Shown: in pieces, positions 14,942 to 21,757 of the stretch
How positions within the stretch are numbered: the stretch's first letter is position 1
How the letters are laid out: each line of letters starts with the position of its first letter
Position numbers and translations under genes: made by a program
The notes under the pieces: model-generated
What the model was told of the DNA's origin: nothing
Database searches by the model: none
What the model saw: only the letters and a program-made list of their open reading frames with translations
NCBI GenBank assembly: GCA_035505375.1
Contig: DATJQV010000084.1
Location: forward strand, 1 to 37,995
Direction of reading: 5' to 3'
From: a bacterium
GTDB taxonomy: Bacteria; Hydrothermota; Tepidihabitantia; Tepidihabitantales; Tepidihabitantaceae
Length of the DNA stretch: 37,995 bases

Positions 14942-16555
14942 ATGAAACAAGAGAGCGTGATGAGGTTCGTTCAGCAGCGTTGGTCCGTGCGGGTGATAGG
15001 GCTTTCAGTCGTTTTCGTGCTGGTGATAGCAGGGTTGACGTGCCACAAGGCTTCGAGTGGCTGGGATAGCTTCGACGAGAACACGATCGAGCAGGACCTG
15101 GCCGTCGTCGATTCGGCAAACGTCGTCTACTGGGCACAACTGGCCGCCGGCCACCGTGACTCGGCGGTGCTGCAGGCGCAGGCGGTGTTGTTCGCCCACC
15201 CGGGCACTGACACTGTGCAGGTCGCGCCGGACAGCACGGTCTGGGTCTTCTTCGCCAACGGCCTTGAGACCGGTCTGGGTGAACTGGCTGGGGATTCGAC
15301 CTCCGCGCGTGGCGGAACTCCGGGTTCGAACGCGCAGCCGGTCAAGATTGCTTCCGGGACGCCCGGCGGCGACATCTATCGGGCCGCGACATTCGTCGTG
15401 CCGTTCAGCGATGAACTGCTGGGCACGGAGGAGGCTGCCGATACCGTCAGCAGACGGCTTGAGCGACTCCGAAACTGGGGTTCTACCAGCACTTATCTTG
15501 ACACGTTCGTCACGGTTGAGAATGCCCGTGCCCTGATTCATGGTCAGTCTCCGGTGCTCTTCTGGGCCGGACACGGAATGCTGTTGCCCGTCGAAAGAGG
15601 CGGCAGGTTGTGCACCGAAGGACTCCTGACCGGCAAGCCGTACAGCCGGGTCGAACTGGCCAAGGCCGCAGCGAACGAGTACAGAAGCTATCTTCATCCG
15701 GGCCAGGGGAAGCCACGGCAGGCCGCCGCGTTTCACAGCAAGGTGTGGGGCGAGGGCTACATGGTCATCCTGCCTCCGTTCATCCGCGCCTACGGCGACT
15801 TCAGCGCCTGGAACCTGTCCGGCAACTACAACTACACCAAGACCATCGTCTACCTCGACTGCTGCTGCAGCGCCTGTGGAGAAGCGAATGGCTCGCACTC
15901 GGATCTGATTCAGTCGTTCCTGGATGTCGGAGCTGACCTGGTCTGCGGTTGGGACTGGTCGGTTCATGACGGATTCGCGGAAAACCTCGATACCATGTTC
16001 TTCAATCGTCTGTGCGACACGTTTCTGCCGAAAGAGGCCGAGAGGGCTCTGGGTAACACGACCGATCCGGTTCCGATCGGGCCGAGGTGCGCGACACTCA
16101 AGGTAACGGGGGACACGTTGGTCATGGTCGAACCCGTCCTGCTGGCCCAGAAGAACGGTGCGCTCTGGCGCGCCGACCAGGTGATAGTCGAAAGCACGGC
16201 CAGATTCCTTAACGCCCGTGGCGACCTGTACACCCAGAGCGGGAATTACTACGCCAGCCTGTACGTCCTCTTCCCACCTGCGGCGCGCACATACGACCCG
16301 ACGATCGACAGCGCGTCCATCGAATGGGATGACCAGAGTACCATGCGGGACTACCGGGTTCAGAGAGGCGATAAGGGCGTGAGCGGTGTCATCAAGATTG
16401 ACCAGTTGGGAAGCCATGTCATCATGGGTACTTTTTCGGGAACGCTCGGCTGGTGGTCGGCGGAGCACGACCCTACGAAGGACCCGCCCGACGACGTCGT
16501 CGAGCTGACCGACGGTAGGATCAAGTTCACCGGCAAGATGCAGGTGAGCAAGTGA
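14942..16555 (+). CDS. Caspase-like (clan CD) envelope protein, possibly a lipoprotein
   Basis: The 537-residue product starts at ATG 14942 behind AAAGGAGAG. Residues 17-33 are a hydrophobic signal ending GLTC at Cys34. This resembles a lipobox, though Thr at -1 is unusual. A caspase/gingipain/CHAT-like catalytic pattern follows: VLFWAGHG with His211 at the end of one strand, and TIVYLDCCCSACG with Asp306 and Cys307-309 at the end of the next. DVGADLVCGWDWSVHDGFA then matches the part of such domains where a strand precedes the segment leading to the last helix. Residues about 400-537 look like a beta-sandwich. The target is unknown. The gene sits directly behind lspA and is followed by a copy of the lspA tail. 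The fold assignment comes from motif order only; an inactive relative is possible. Confidence 0.6.
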   Translation: MKQESVMRFVQQRWSVRVIGLSVVFVLVIAGLTCHKASSGWDSFDENTIEQDLAVVDSANVVYWAQLAAGHRDSAVLQAQAVLFAHPGTDTVQVAPDSTVWVFFANGLETGLGELAGDSTSARGGTPGSNAQPVKIASGTPGGDIYRAATFVVPFSDELLGTEEAADTVSRRLERLRNWGSTSTYLDTFVTVENARALIHGQSPVLFWAGHGMLLPVERGGRLCTEGLLTGKPYSRVELAKAAANEYRSYLHPGQGKPRQAAAFHSKVWGEGYMVILPPFIRAYGDFSAWNLSGNYNYTKTIVYLDCCCSACGEANGSHSDLIQSFLDVGADLVCGWDWSVHDGFAENLDTMFFNRLCDTFLPKEAERALGNTTDPVPIGPRCATLKVTGDTLVMVEPVLLAQKNGALWRADQVIVESTARFLNARGDLYTQSGNYYASLYVLFPPAARTYDPTIDSASIEWDDQSTMRDYRVQRGDKGVSGVIKIDQLGSHVIMGTFSGTLGWWSAEHDPTKDPPDDVVELTDGRIKFTGKMQVSK

Positions 16556-16734
16556 GGCTGCGGACTTCCGTGGTCGGCAACACGCGCTGGTACACGTACA
16601 ACCTCGCCGATGCATTTGCGGTGGCCGGGGTTATCATGATCCTCGCGCACGGATTTCTCGGCTGGGGCCGGGCCAAGTCCCCGGCTGCGACGTCTTCGCA
16701 GGCTACACGTCCGGATGACGATTCATCTGCGTGA
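16552..16734 (+). pseudogene. Degenerate copy of lspA (3' part), first repeat
   Basis: Positions 16584-16644 are identical to 14753-14813 over 61 bp and encode the NLADAFAVAGVIMIL segment of LspA. The frame continues through HGFLGWG to an Ala/Ser-rich tail. The open frame starts at a GTG overlapping the previous stop codon (GTGA), as true lspA does, and its first bases resemble the lspA start, but about 115 codons are missing. Only one of the two catalytic Asp motifs and one full membrane helix remain, so it cannot be an active peptidase. It may still be translated as a 60-residue membrane peptide. Confidence 0.8.
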
Positions 16735-16762
16735 TTCTCGGATACTCCTCTCCGAATCCCCA

Positions 16763-16797
16763 ATTCTGGATTCTGGTTTCTGCGTTCTGAATTCTGA
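16763..16797. repeat. TTCTGNN heptanucleotide repeat
   Basis: Five 7-bp units (ATTCTGG twice, TTTCTGC, GTTCTGA, ATTCTGA) lie between the lspA remnant and the GrpB fusion gene. A matching run is at 19454-19488. Confidence 0.7.
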
Positions 16798-16812
16798 CTT
16801 GTCCGGGCATCA

Positions 16813-17778
16813 ATGCCGGGCCCGATAGTCATCGTCGCGCCCGACCCGTGCTGGCCGCAGTGGTTCAACGAAGAAAGCGTGCTCGTTCGCGCCGCCTTGG
16901 GCAAGAGCCTGCTCGGCCTCGAACACGTCGGCAGCACCTCGGTGCCCGGCCTCGGCGCCAAGCCGACGATCGACATGGCGGCGGGCCTCACCGGCAGGGA
17001 CGAAGCGGAAGCGGTCCTGCCCGCCCTGGCGCAAATCGGCTACCACGACGTTTCGCCTGAGACTGATGACGCGGACTGGTACTACTGCATCGGAAAGACC
17101 AGTGGTTCCGGCCGCCATTTCCATCTGCACCTCGTCCGTCACGAGAGCGGGTGCTGGTGCCGACGCATCGCCTTCCGGGACTTCCTGCGTGGCGACGCGG
17201 CCGCGGCCGGCGAGTACTTTGAGCTCAAGAAGTCACTCGCGGCGCGCTTCCCGGAAGAGCGGATTAAGTACTGCGTGGCTAAGACCGCGTTCGTCCAGTG
17301 GGTCGAGGTACAGGCTGCGGGAGTAGACATTACTCAAATGGTTGAGTCCGACATCGCCGCCATCGCCCGCGCATTCGAGCGCTGGAACAAGACCGTGCAG
17401 CAGTATGAGCAGTACTACGTCCAACAGCAGCGTGGCGAACGGGATGTGCTCGTGGCGAAGCTTGCCGGTGCGGTGGTAGGGTATACGACGCTCCTGATTT
17501 CCTCCGGGTATCTGCCTTTCCGTGAGCAGCGGATACCGGAGATCGCCGACCTGAACGTCATCGGCGAGCACAGGCGCCGAGGCATCGGTTCAGCGCTCAT
17601 CTACGCGGCGGAACGGTTGGCGCGGCTGCGCGGATGCTCCGCAGTCGGCATCGGCGTCGAGCAATCGCCTGAGTACGCGCCCGCTAGCCGCCTGTACCCG
17701 CAACTCGGCTTTGAGCCTGACGGCTGCGGCATAACAGCTTCCGACAACGAACTCCATCTTCTGATGCCGCTTCGTTGA
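16813..17778 (+). CDS. GrpB-family (UPF0157) protein fused to a GNAT acetyltransferase
   Basis: Residues 1-170 match the GrpB/UPF0157 family, a nucleotidyltransferase-fold group of unknown substrate. Visible motifs are VIVAPDPCWPQWFNEE, LEHVGSTSVPGLGAKPTIDM, RHFHLHLV, FRDFLRGDAAAAGEYFELK and YCVAKTAFV. Residues about 175-321 are a GNAT N-acetyltransferase: LAGAVVGYTTLLIS, IADLNVIGEHRRRGIGSALI with the acetyl-CoA-binding R-R-x-G-I-G-S, and RLYPQLGF. The two domains often appear as separate small proteins in resistance or modification contexts; the substrate is unknown. ATG 16813 lies in a small inverted repeat (CCGGGCATCAATGCCGG) without a clear Shine-Dalgarno. Degenerate lspA copies flank the gene on both sides, suggesting it arrived as cargo. 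Confidence 0.8.
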   Translation: MPGPIVIVAPDPCWPQWFNEESVLVRAALGKSLLGLEHVGSTSVPGLGAKPTIDMAAGLTGRDEAEAVLPALAQIGYHDVSPETDDADWYYCIGKTSGSGRHFHLHLVRHESGCWCRRIAFRDFLRGDAAAAGEYFELKKSLAARFPEERIKYCVAKTAFVQWVEVQAAGVDITQMVESDIAAIARAFERWNKTVQQYEQYYVQQQRGERDVLVAKLAGAVVGYTTLLISSGYLPFREQRIPEIADLNVIGEHRRRGIGSALIYAAERLARLRGCSAVGIGVEQSPEYAPASRLYPQLGFEPDGCGITASDNELHLLMPLR

Positions 17779-17790
17779 CCTCTCGAGCAC

Positions 17791-17920
17791 GACTTCATCG
17801 ACCGCCGTTGCCGGAGTCATCATGATCCTCGCGCACGGATTTCTCGGCTGGGGCAAGCAGAAGCCCGCCGCAACTGCCGATTCGAAGGCAGCCACGCCGC
17901 CCAGTTCCGGGCAGAACTGA
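17791..17920 (+). pseudogene. Degenerate copy of lspA (3' part), second repeat
   Basis: Positions 17819-17854 are identical over 36 bp to 16633-16668, and 17861-17891 are identical over 31 bp to the tail of true lspA (14844-14874). The frame encodes AVAGVIMILAHGFLGWG, then the KPAATADSKA tail, and stops at 17918-17920. A GACTTCATCGAC at 17791-17802 corresponds to the VDFID codons of lspA, so an internal deletion has joined these two parts. There is no start codon in this frame after the upstream stop. The copy shares some features with lspA and others with the first remnant, so it is mosaic. Confidence 0.8.
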
Positions 17921-17953
17921 CCTCAGGCCGAACGCGACAGCAGAGTAGCTGAG

Positions 17954-17977
17954 AAACCCGTGTCGCGACGCGGGCTT
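17954..17977 (-). terminator. Terminator of the YVTN propeller gene
   Basis: A near-perfect palindrome, AAACCCG / CGGGCTT around GTCGCGAC, ends three bases before the stop codon of the minus-strand gene. On that strand the stem is followed by TTTCTC. Confidence 0.5.
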
Positions 17978-17980
17978 GGC

Positions 17981-19327
17981 TTACCTCGCTATTACGACTC
18001 TGCGCACGGCTTGTGCTTGATCCTGCGCTTGGGCCTCTTTCACAAAGTACACACCGGGTGCGAGCTGACCGACGTCATTCGCGCCCGGGTTCAGATCCAG
18101 CAACCTCCGACCCTCAATGTCGAGCAGGCTTGTGGCCTGCGGCTTGCGGCTTGAGGTTTCCGGCAGGAACAGGACTCCGCGAACGATGGTCGGGCCCGGA
18201 CTCGGCGTTCCGCGCTCATCGTTCATCGTTTCCTCAACTCCTGCCGGCATGCTGTCCCGCAGGACCGCGACCATCCCTTGTTCCTTGTCGGCGACATAGA
18301 CCCGGTTCTGCACCGGGTTCCAAGTGAAAGCGCAAGGAGCGGGGGATTCGCCGTTGAGGTGGATTGTGCGAAGCACCTGTTCGGTCGCGCAATCGACAAT
18401 GGTCACTTCGCCAAGGGATTTGTCGGCGCAGTAGAGCTTGTTGTTAATCCGGTTGTGGCAGAGTGCGACCGCCCCGGGCACCGTGGCAATCGTAGCAGGC
18501 ACATTGTTGCTCGCGCCGTCAATCACGGTCACCGTGGTGTCGCCGGTGTTTGCGCAGTAGACCTTGTTGTCGGCCGAGTCGCAGGCGAGTGCCGCGGGTG
18601 CATATCCCGTGGCGACCGTGGTGATCACAGAGTTGCTGCCGCCGCCAATCACGGTCACCGTATTGTCACCGGCGTTCACGCAATAGACCTTGTCGCTATG
18701 CGGGTTCCAGCATAGCCCGCTGGGAATCCCGCCCACGGGAATCGTGGCGATGACGTTGTTGCTCGCACCGTCAATCACGTACGCGCTGTCGGTCGAGGTG
18801 CTGACGCAATATACCTTGTTGTCGGTCCGGTTGAAGCCGATGACTTCGGGCCACATCCCCACCACGTCGGTAGCGACCACGTGGTCGTTCGCGCCGTTAA
18901 TCACGCTCACGGACGAGCTTCCGGAGTTTGCGCAATAGACCTTGTTGCCGGTCGGATTGTAGCAAACGGCCCAGGGATAGTTCCCGACAATCACCGCGGT
19001 AATCACCGAGTCGCCCGCGCCGTCAATCACGCTCAGTGTCGTGTCGCCGTAGTTCACGACGTAGACCTTGTTGTTGGTCGAGTTGTAGCAGAGGTCGCGA
19101 GGACCGCTTCCGACAGGCACCGTGGCGAGCACGTGGTTGGCCGGGCCGTCGATTATGGTCACCGTGTTGTCGCCGCTGTTGGCGCAGTAGACCTTGTTGT
19201 TGATCGAATTGTAGCAGAGCGCGCAAGCCCCGGCTCCGGCCGGAAGCGAATCTTCAAGCCACTGCGCCCGGAGTGTGCCGACAGTCGCTGAACACAGAGT
19301 CAGGACAATGAGCAGAGACAGTCTCAT
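17981..19327 (-). CDS. Secreted YVTN-family beta-propeller protein
   Basis: The 448-residue product has a signal peptide (MRLSLLIVLTLCSATVGTLRA). About seven repeats of 42-44 residues follow, each with a core like NKVYCANSGDNTVTVIDGA and a strand such as VIATIPVG, which mark the YVTN seven-blade propeller. Such proteins often bind ligands or other surface proteins; no specific ligand can be named. The C-terminus differs from the other sorting domains here. It has PTIVRGVLFLPE, LLDIEGRRLLDLNPGANDV and LAPGVYFVKE, which I take to be a variant sorting domain. Two heptad repeats are translated between propeller and tail (around 18125-18160 and 18214-18234). ATG 19327 is preceded by AAAGGAAG; longer in-frame starts run through intergenic repeats and are rejected. 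Confidence 0.85.
   Translation of the reverse strand: MRLSLLIVLTLCSATVGTLRAQWLEDSLPAGAGACALCYNSINNKVYCANSGDNTVTIIDGPANHVLATVPVGSGPRDLCYNSTNNKVYVVNYGDTTLSVIDGAGDSVITAVIVGNYPWAVCYNPTGNKVYCANSGSSSVSVINGANDHVVATDVVGMWPEVIGFNRTDNKVYCVSTSTDSAYVIDGASNNVIATIPVGGIPSGLCWNPHSDKVYCVNAGDNTVTVIGGGSNSVITTVATGYAPAALACDSADNKVYCANTGDTTVTVIDGASNNVPATIATVPGAVALCHNRINNKLYCADKSLGEVTIVDCATEQVLRTIHLNGESPAPCAFTWNPVQNRVYVADKEQGMVAVLRDSMPAGVEETMNDERGTPSPGPTIVRGVLFLPETSSRKPQATSLLDIEGRRLLDLNPGANDVGQLAPGVYFVKEAQAQDQAQAVRRVVIAR
18125..18160 (-). repeat. GCGGCTT-type heptad repeat translated in the YVTN gene
   Basis: The plus strand reads CAGGCTT, GTGGCCT, GCGGCTT, GCGGCTT, GAGGTTT in 7-bp steps. Read on the minus strand it encodes part of SSRKPQATSLLD inside the C-terminal domain. 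The same DNA motif occurs near the 5' ends of three fibre genes. Confidence 0.65.
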
Positions 19328-19364
19328 GTTGCTTCCTTTCATCAGAGCGGTACCGTTCCAAGAA

Positions 19365-19393
19365 ACGTTAGTGCCCCGGTATGGGGAAGTCAA
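19365..19393 (-). promoter_or_regulatory. Weak candidate promoter of the YVTN gene
   Basis: TTGACT (19393-19388) lies 17 bp from TAACGT (19370-19365) on the minus strand, 38 bp upstream of the ATG. The -10 matches consensus poorly. Confidence 0.3.
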
Positions 19394-19453
19394 GGCGGAA
19401 GGACAGCCGGAAAACCGCAACAGAGCCGCCAGGAGCGCCGGCGCTACGAACTG

Positions 19454-19488
19454 CATTCTGACTTCTGGTTTCTGACCTCTGAATTCTG
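19454..19488. repeat. TTCTGNN heptanucleotide repeat
   Basis: Five 7-bp units (CATTCTG, ACTTCTG, GTTTCTG, ACCTCTG, AATTCTG) lie in the divergent intergenic region between the YVTN gene and the exported protein at 19593. Confidence 0.7.
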
Positions 19489-19520
19489 AGCTGTTCAATA
19501 TCTCCTGCCTGTGCGTCTCA

Positions 19521-19548
19521 TTGACGTCCTTTTCGACCGGTATAGAAT
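19521..19548 (+). promoter_or_regulatory. Promoter of the exported protein gene at 19593
   Basis: TTGACG (19521-19526) and TAGAAT (19543-19548) are spaced 16 bp apart, with each box one base from consensus. The start codon is 44 bp downstream and has a good ribosome site, so this unit is not leaderless. Confidence 0.6.
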
Positions 19549-19592
19549 TCGCTCGTGTCAATGTCTGCGGTTGATCGCGACGAAAGGAGCGC

Positions 19593-20585
19593 ATGAAAAG
19601 AATTCCTGTGGTCATTAGCATGTTTGTTCTCGCCTGCGGCATCCTTGCCGCCGACGAGCAGCCGGGCTTCCGCAATACCAACCTCAAGGTCGTCATTTCC
19701 GTGACTGGCGCCGACGAGTATGATCTGGACGCGATTGATTACGACGACCCGACAGTATCTGAGGGCCTGCTCGAATGCCTGAAGAGCGACGGTGCCGCCG
19801 ACGGCGTCACCTTCACGGAGGCGAACGGCGAGCTACCGCATCTTCGCATTGACGTGGCGTGGTCATACGCGACACAGGGCACGGTACAGATTTCGGCAAC
19901 CGCGAGTGTCTCAGGACTCGGACGGGGGCACCTTTTCGACGCGAGCAGCGGTCAAGCGCCGTTCACCGATGGTTACGATGCTACCAAGGCCCTGGCCGAC
20001 GACATCTACCGATGGATTCACCAGGGCTGGACCTACGGCGGGACGCCGCAATCATCCTATGTACCTCCAAGCTACAACTACGGTAGCTCCGAACAACGGT
20101 TCGGTGTTTTCGGCGTGGGCTTCTCGCTTGGCCGGGGCGCAGGGCTATTTGCAGGCTATGCCTCTTTCCAGCCCCTTGACCTGCTCGGCATCGAGTTCGA
20201 CTACGGCACGCAGCCCTGCGCCACGCCGGTCGGGCCGGGGCAGATTACCGTGTGGCCCGCCATGCTCAGCGCCAAGCTGCAGGTCTTTGGCGGCAAGCGC
20301 TCGCGGTCGAGCCAGCTCGGCTTCGAGTTGGCGGCCGACCGGGCCGACCAGGCAGGATGGGGCGCGTACGGCGCGTTCCTCATCAGGCTCAGGCCGGCCT
20401 CGGGCTTCAATGTGGACTTCAATCTCGGGATGGGTCACTTCTTCAATCAGCCGTTGGCCACTAAGATCTACGAGGAACGCCTGGAGCAGAAGCTCGGCCA
20501 GCCGATGACTGACCTCGGTCTGGGGTTCATCGGGCAGATGCCCAACTATCTCGTGGGCGGCATGGGCATCTGCCTCAGCTTCTGA
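19593..20585 (+). CDS. Exported protein of unknown function, probable beta-barrel C-terminal half
   Basis: The 330-residue protein has a signal peptide (residues 1-19, ending LACGILAA) and GAAAGGAG before the ATG. Residues 25-150 include VVISVTGADEYDLDAIDYDD and IYRWIHQGWTYGG, resembling a soluble alpha/beta domain with a helix near 130-145. Residues about 165-330 are rich in Gly and aromatic residues in alternating strands (FGVFGVGFSLGRGAGLFAGY, LRPASGFNVDFNLGMGHFF) and end in MGICLSF, a terminal Phe typical of outer-membrane barrels. It has no sorting domain. I do not recognise the family. Confidence 0.7.
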   Translation: MKRIPVVISMFVLACGILAADEQPGFRNTNLKVVISVTGADEYDLDAIDYDDPTVSEGLLECLKSDGAADGVTFTEANGELPHLRIDVAWSYATQGTVQISATASVSGLGRGHLFDASSGQAPFTDGYDATKALADDIYRWIHQGWTYGGTPQSSYVPPSYNYGSSEQRFGVFGVGFSLGRGAGLFAGYASFQPLDLLGIEFDYGTQPCATPVGPGQITVWPAMLSAKLQVFGGKRSRSSQLGFELAADRADQAGWGAYGAFLIRLRPASGFNVDFNLGMGHFFNQPLATKIYEERLEQKLGQPMTDLGLGFIGQMPNYLVGGMGICLSF

Positions 20586-20711
20586 CCGCCCGCGCCGACG
20601 TCAGAATCAGGTTCGGTTCTACCAGAGCGCCGGCAGTCTTCGACTGGGGACTCAATCGGTGTTTATCTATGTTCGTCTATGGTTTAATATCCAGCCGGGA
20701 TAGCAATGGAT

Positions 20712-21150
20712 GGAGCAGATCCGAGAGCAGCTCGGGAAGTAATCCTCCGAGCAATCCGGAGAACAACGGTCAGAGCTACCTCGGGACCAACGCCGACGGC
20801 AACCCGCAGACTTACTCGGGCCGTAACGCTCCGACCAACCCGGAGAGGAACCCGTGGAGTAACGGGTAGACTAACCGGGAAAGTAAACCGGAGGGGAACC
20901 GGTAGACCAACCCGGCAAATTGCGGATGGATTTCCTCGGGGAATTGCGGCGCAGATAACCCTCCGGACAAAGGACGAGGTAACGGTCCGGACAACTTCGC
21001 AGACAACTCGAGGGGCAATCCCCCGGGCGAGGGAGGGGACTTTCAGGAAGGCGACCTAGTACTTGATTGTTCAAGAGGTTAGGCTGATTCCTGTGTCCGC
21101 GGGCGTGTATCCAAAGAGTAAACTTTCCAGCTGCGCGCCCGGCAAGAACG
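20712..21150 (-). repeat. Dispersed non-coding element, copy 2 (12-bp repeats plus conserved block)
   Basis: Positions 20712-20935 hold about 18 degenerate 12-bp units close to ACCAACCCGGAG. A conserved block containing GGCAATCCCCCGGG and GAGGGAGGGGACTTTC follows at about 21014-21046, then a stretch up to the terminator hairpin. Runs such as ACTTACTCGGGCCGTAACGC are identical to copy 1 at 181-560. The element is oriented so that it would be the 3' trailer of the minus-strand gene at 21213-21749. Apart from the element, the 20586-21212 gap shows no gene. Short open frames inside it are by-products of the 12-bp period. Confidence 0.75.
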
Positions 21151-21154
21151 CAGA

Positions 21155-21172
21155 GGCGGGCATGCGCCCGCC
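21155..21172 (-). terminator. Terminator of the small sorting-domain gene at 21213
   Basis: GGCGGGC (21155-21161) and GCCCGCC (21166-21172) form a perfect 7-bp stem with an ATGC loop, 40 bp past the stop codon. It closely resembles the hairpins at 562-579 and 27432-27449. Confidence 0.6.
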
Positions 21173-21173
21173 C

Positions 21174-21215
21174 CTGTCTTCTGTCTACTGCCTACTGTCT
21201 ACTACCTGCCGTCTA
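21174..21215. repeat. CTGTCTA heptad repeat running into the stop codon
   Basis: Six 7-bp units (CTGTCTT, CTGTCTA, CTGCCTA, CTGTCTA, CTACCTG, CCGTCTA) fill the space between terminator and gene. The last unit supplies the TAG stop codon of the minus-strand gene at 21213. Confidence 0.7.
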
Positions 21216-21749
21216 CCTCTGAAGCACCAGCTTCTCGGTCGAGTGGTAGCTGCCGGCTGCGAGTCGGACGAAGTAGATGCCGTTGGCAAGGCTCCGGCCC
21301 CGGTCATCGGTGCCGCTCCACGTGATGCTGTACGCGCCGCGCTTCATGCTCGACGCACACAGCGTCCGCACCACGCGGCCGGTGAGGTCATGCACCTGCA
21401 ACAGCGTCTGGCGTTGAGCGTCCAGTGTGTAGTGGATAGTCACGCTTCGGACAGCGGGAGTCGGGAATGGGGAGTAGAGATGGGTCACGAACGGGCCCTG
21501 ACTTGGCGAGTACGCCTGCTCGCGCACGCCGGTCTGCAGCTCCGGCTGCCAGAAGCCGATGAGCGCCCAGTAGGATGTCCCGGTGGTCTGCCCGGCCGCA
21601 GTCTGGCCTAGGGTCGAGCCGCACTTGTAGCTCGACCCGGCCATGTCCCCGCCGCCGATGCCGTTCACGCACCAGTCGCACTTGTAGGGCTGAGCGAGAG
21701 CCAGACCACCACAGAGGGCACAGAGGAGACAGAGAATCCTGATTGTCAT
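21213..21749 (-). CDS. Small secreted sorting-domain protein, paralogue B
   Basis: The 178-residue product has a signal peptide (MTIRILCLLCALCGGLALA). It continues with the mature N-terminus QPYKCDWCVNGIGGGDMAG, which has a C-x-x-C pair and a third Cys in SYKCGSTLGQTAAGQ. After TSYWALIGFWQPELQ and a short linker comes a full Por/T9SS-like sorting domain (FPTPAVRSVTIHY, VHDLTGRVVRTL, WSGTDDRGRSLANG, IYFVRLAAG). It is highly similar to the product of 27474-28022; the sorting domains are almost identical even in DNA. It is the last gene of a minus-strand operon behind two fibre-like genes, with its ribosome site overlapping the upstream stop codon. I infer that it is exported and anchored together with them. 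Confidence 0.85.
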   Translation of the reverse strand: MTIRILCLLCALCGGLALAQPYKCDWCVNGIGGGDMAGSSYKCGSTLGQTAAGQTTGTSYWALIGFWQPELQTGVREQAYSPSQGPFVTHLYSPFPTPAVRSVTIHYTLDAQRQTLLQVHDLTGRVVRTLCASSMKRGAYSITWSGTDDRGRSLANGIYFVRLAAGSYHSTEKLVLQR

Positions 21750-21757
21750 GTCGGCTC

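Noticed and set aside
20669-20869. Plus-strand open frame with tetrapeptide-like S-N-P-x repeats
   Set aside because: It is the translation of the 12-bp tandem array. Copy 1 of the element is broken by stop codons in the same frame, and no start signal is present.
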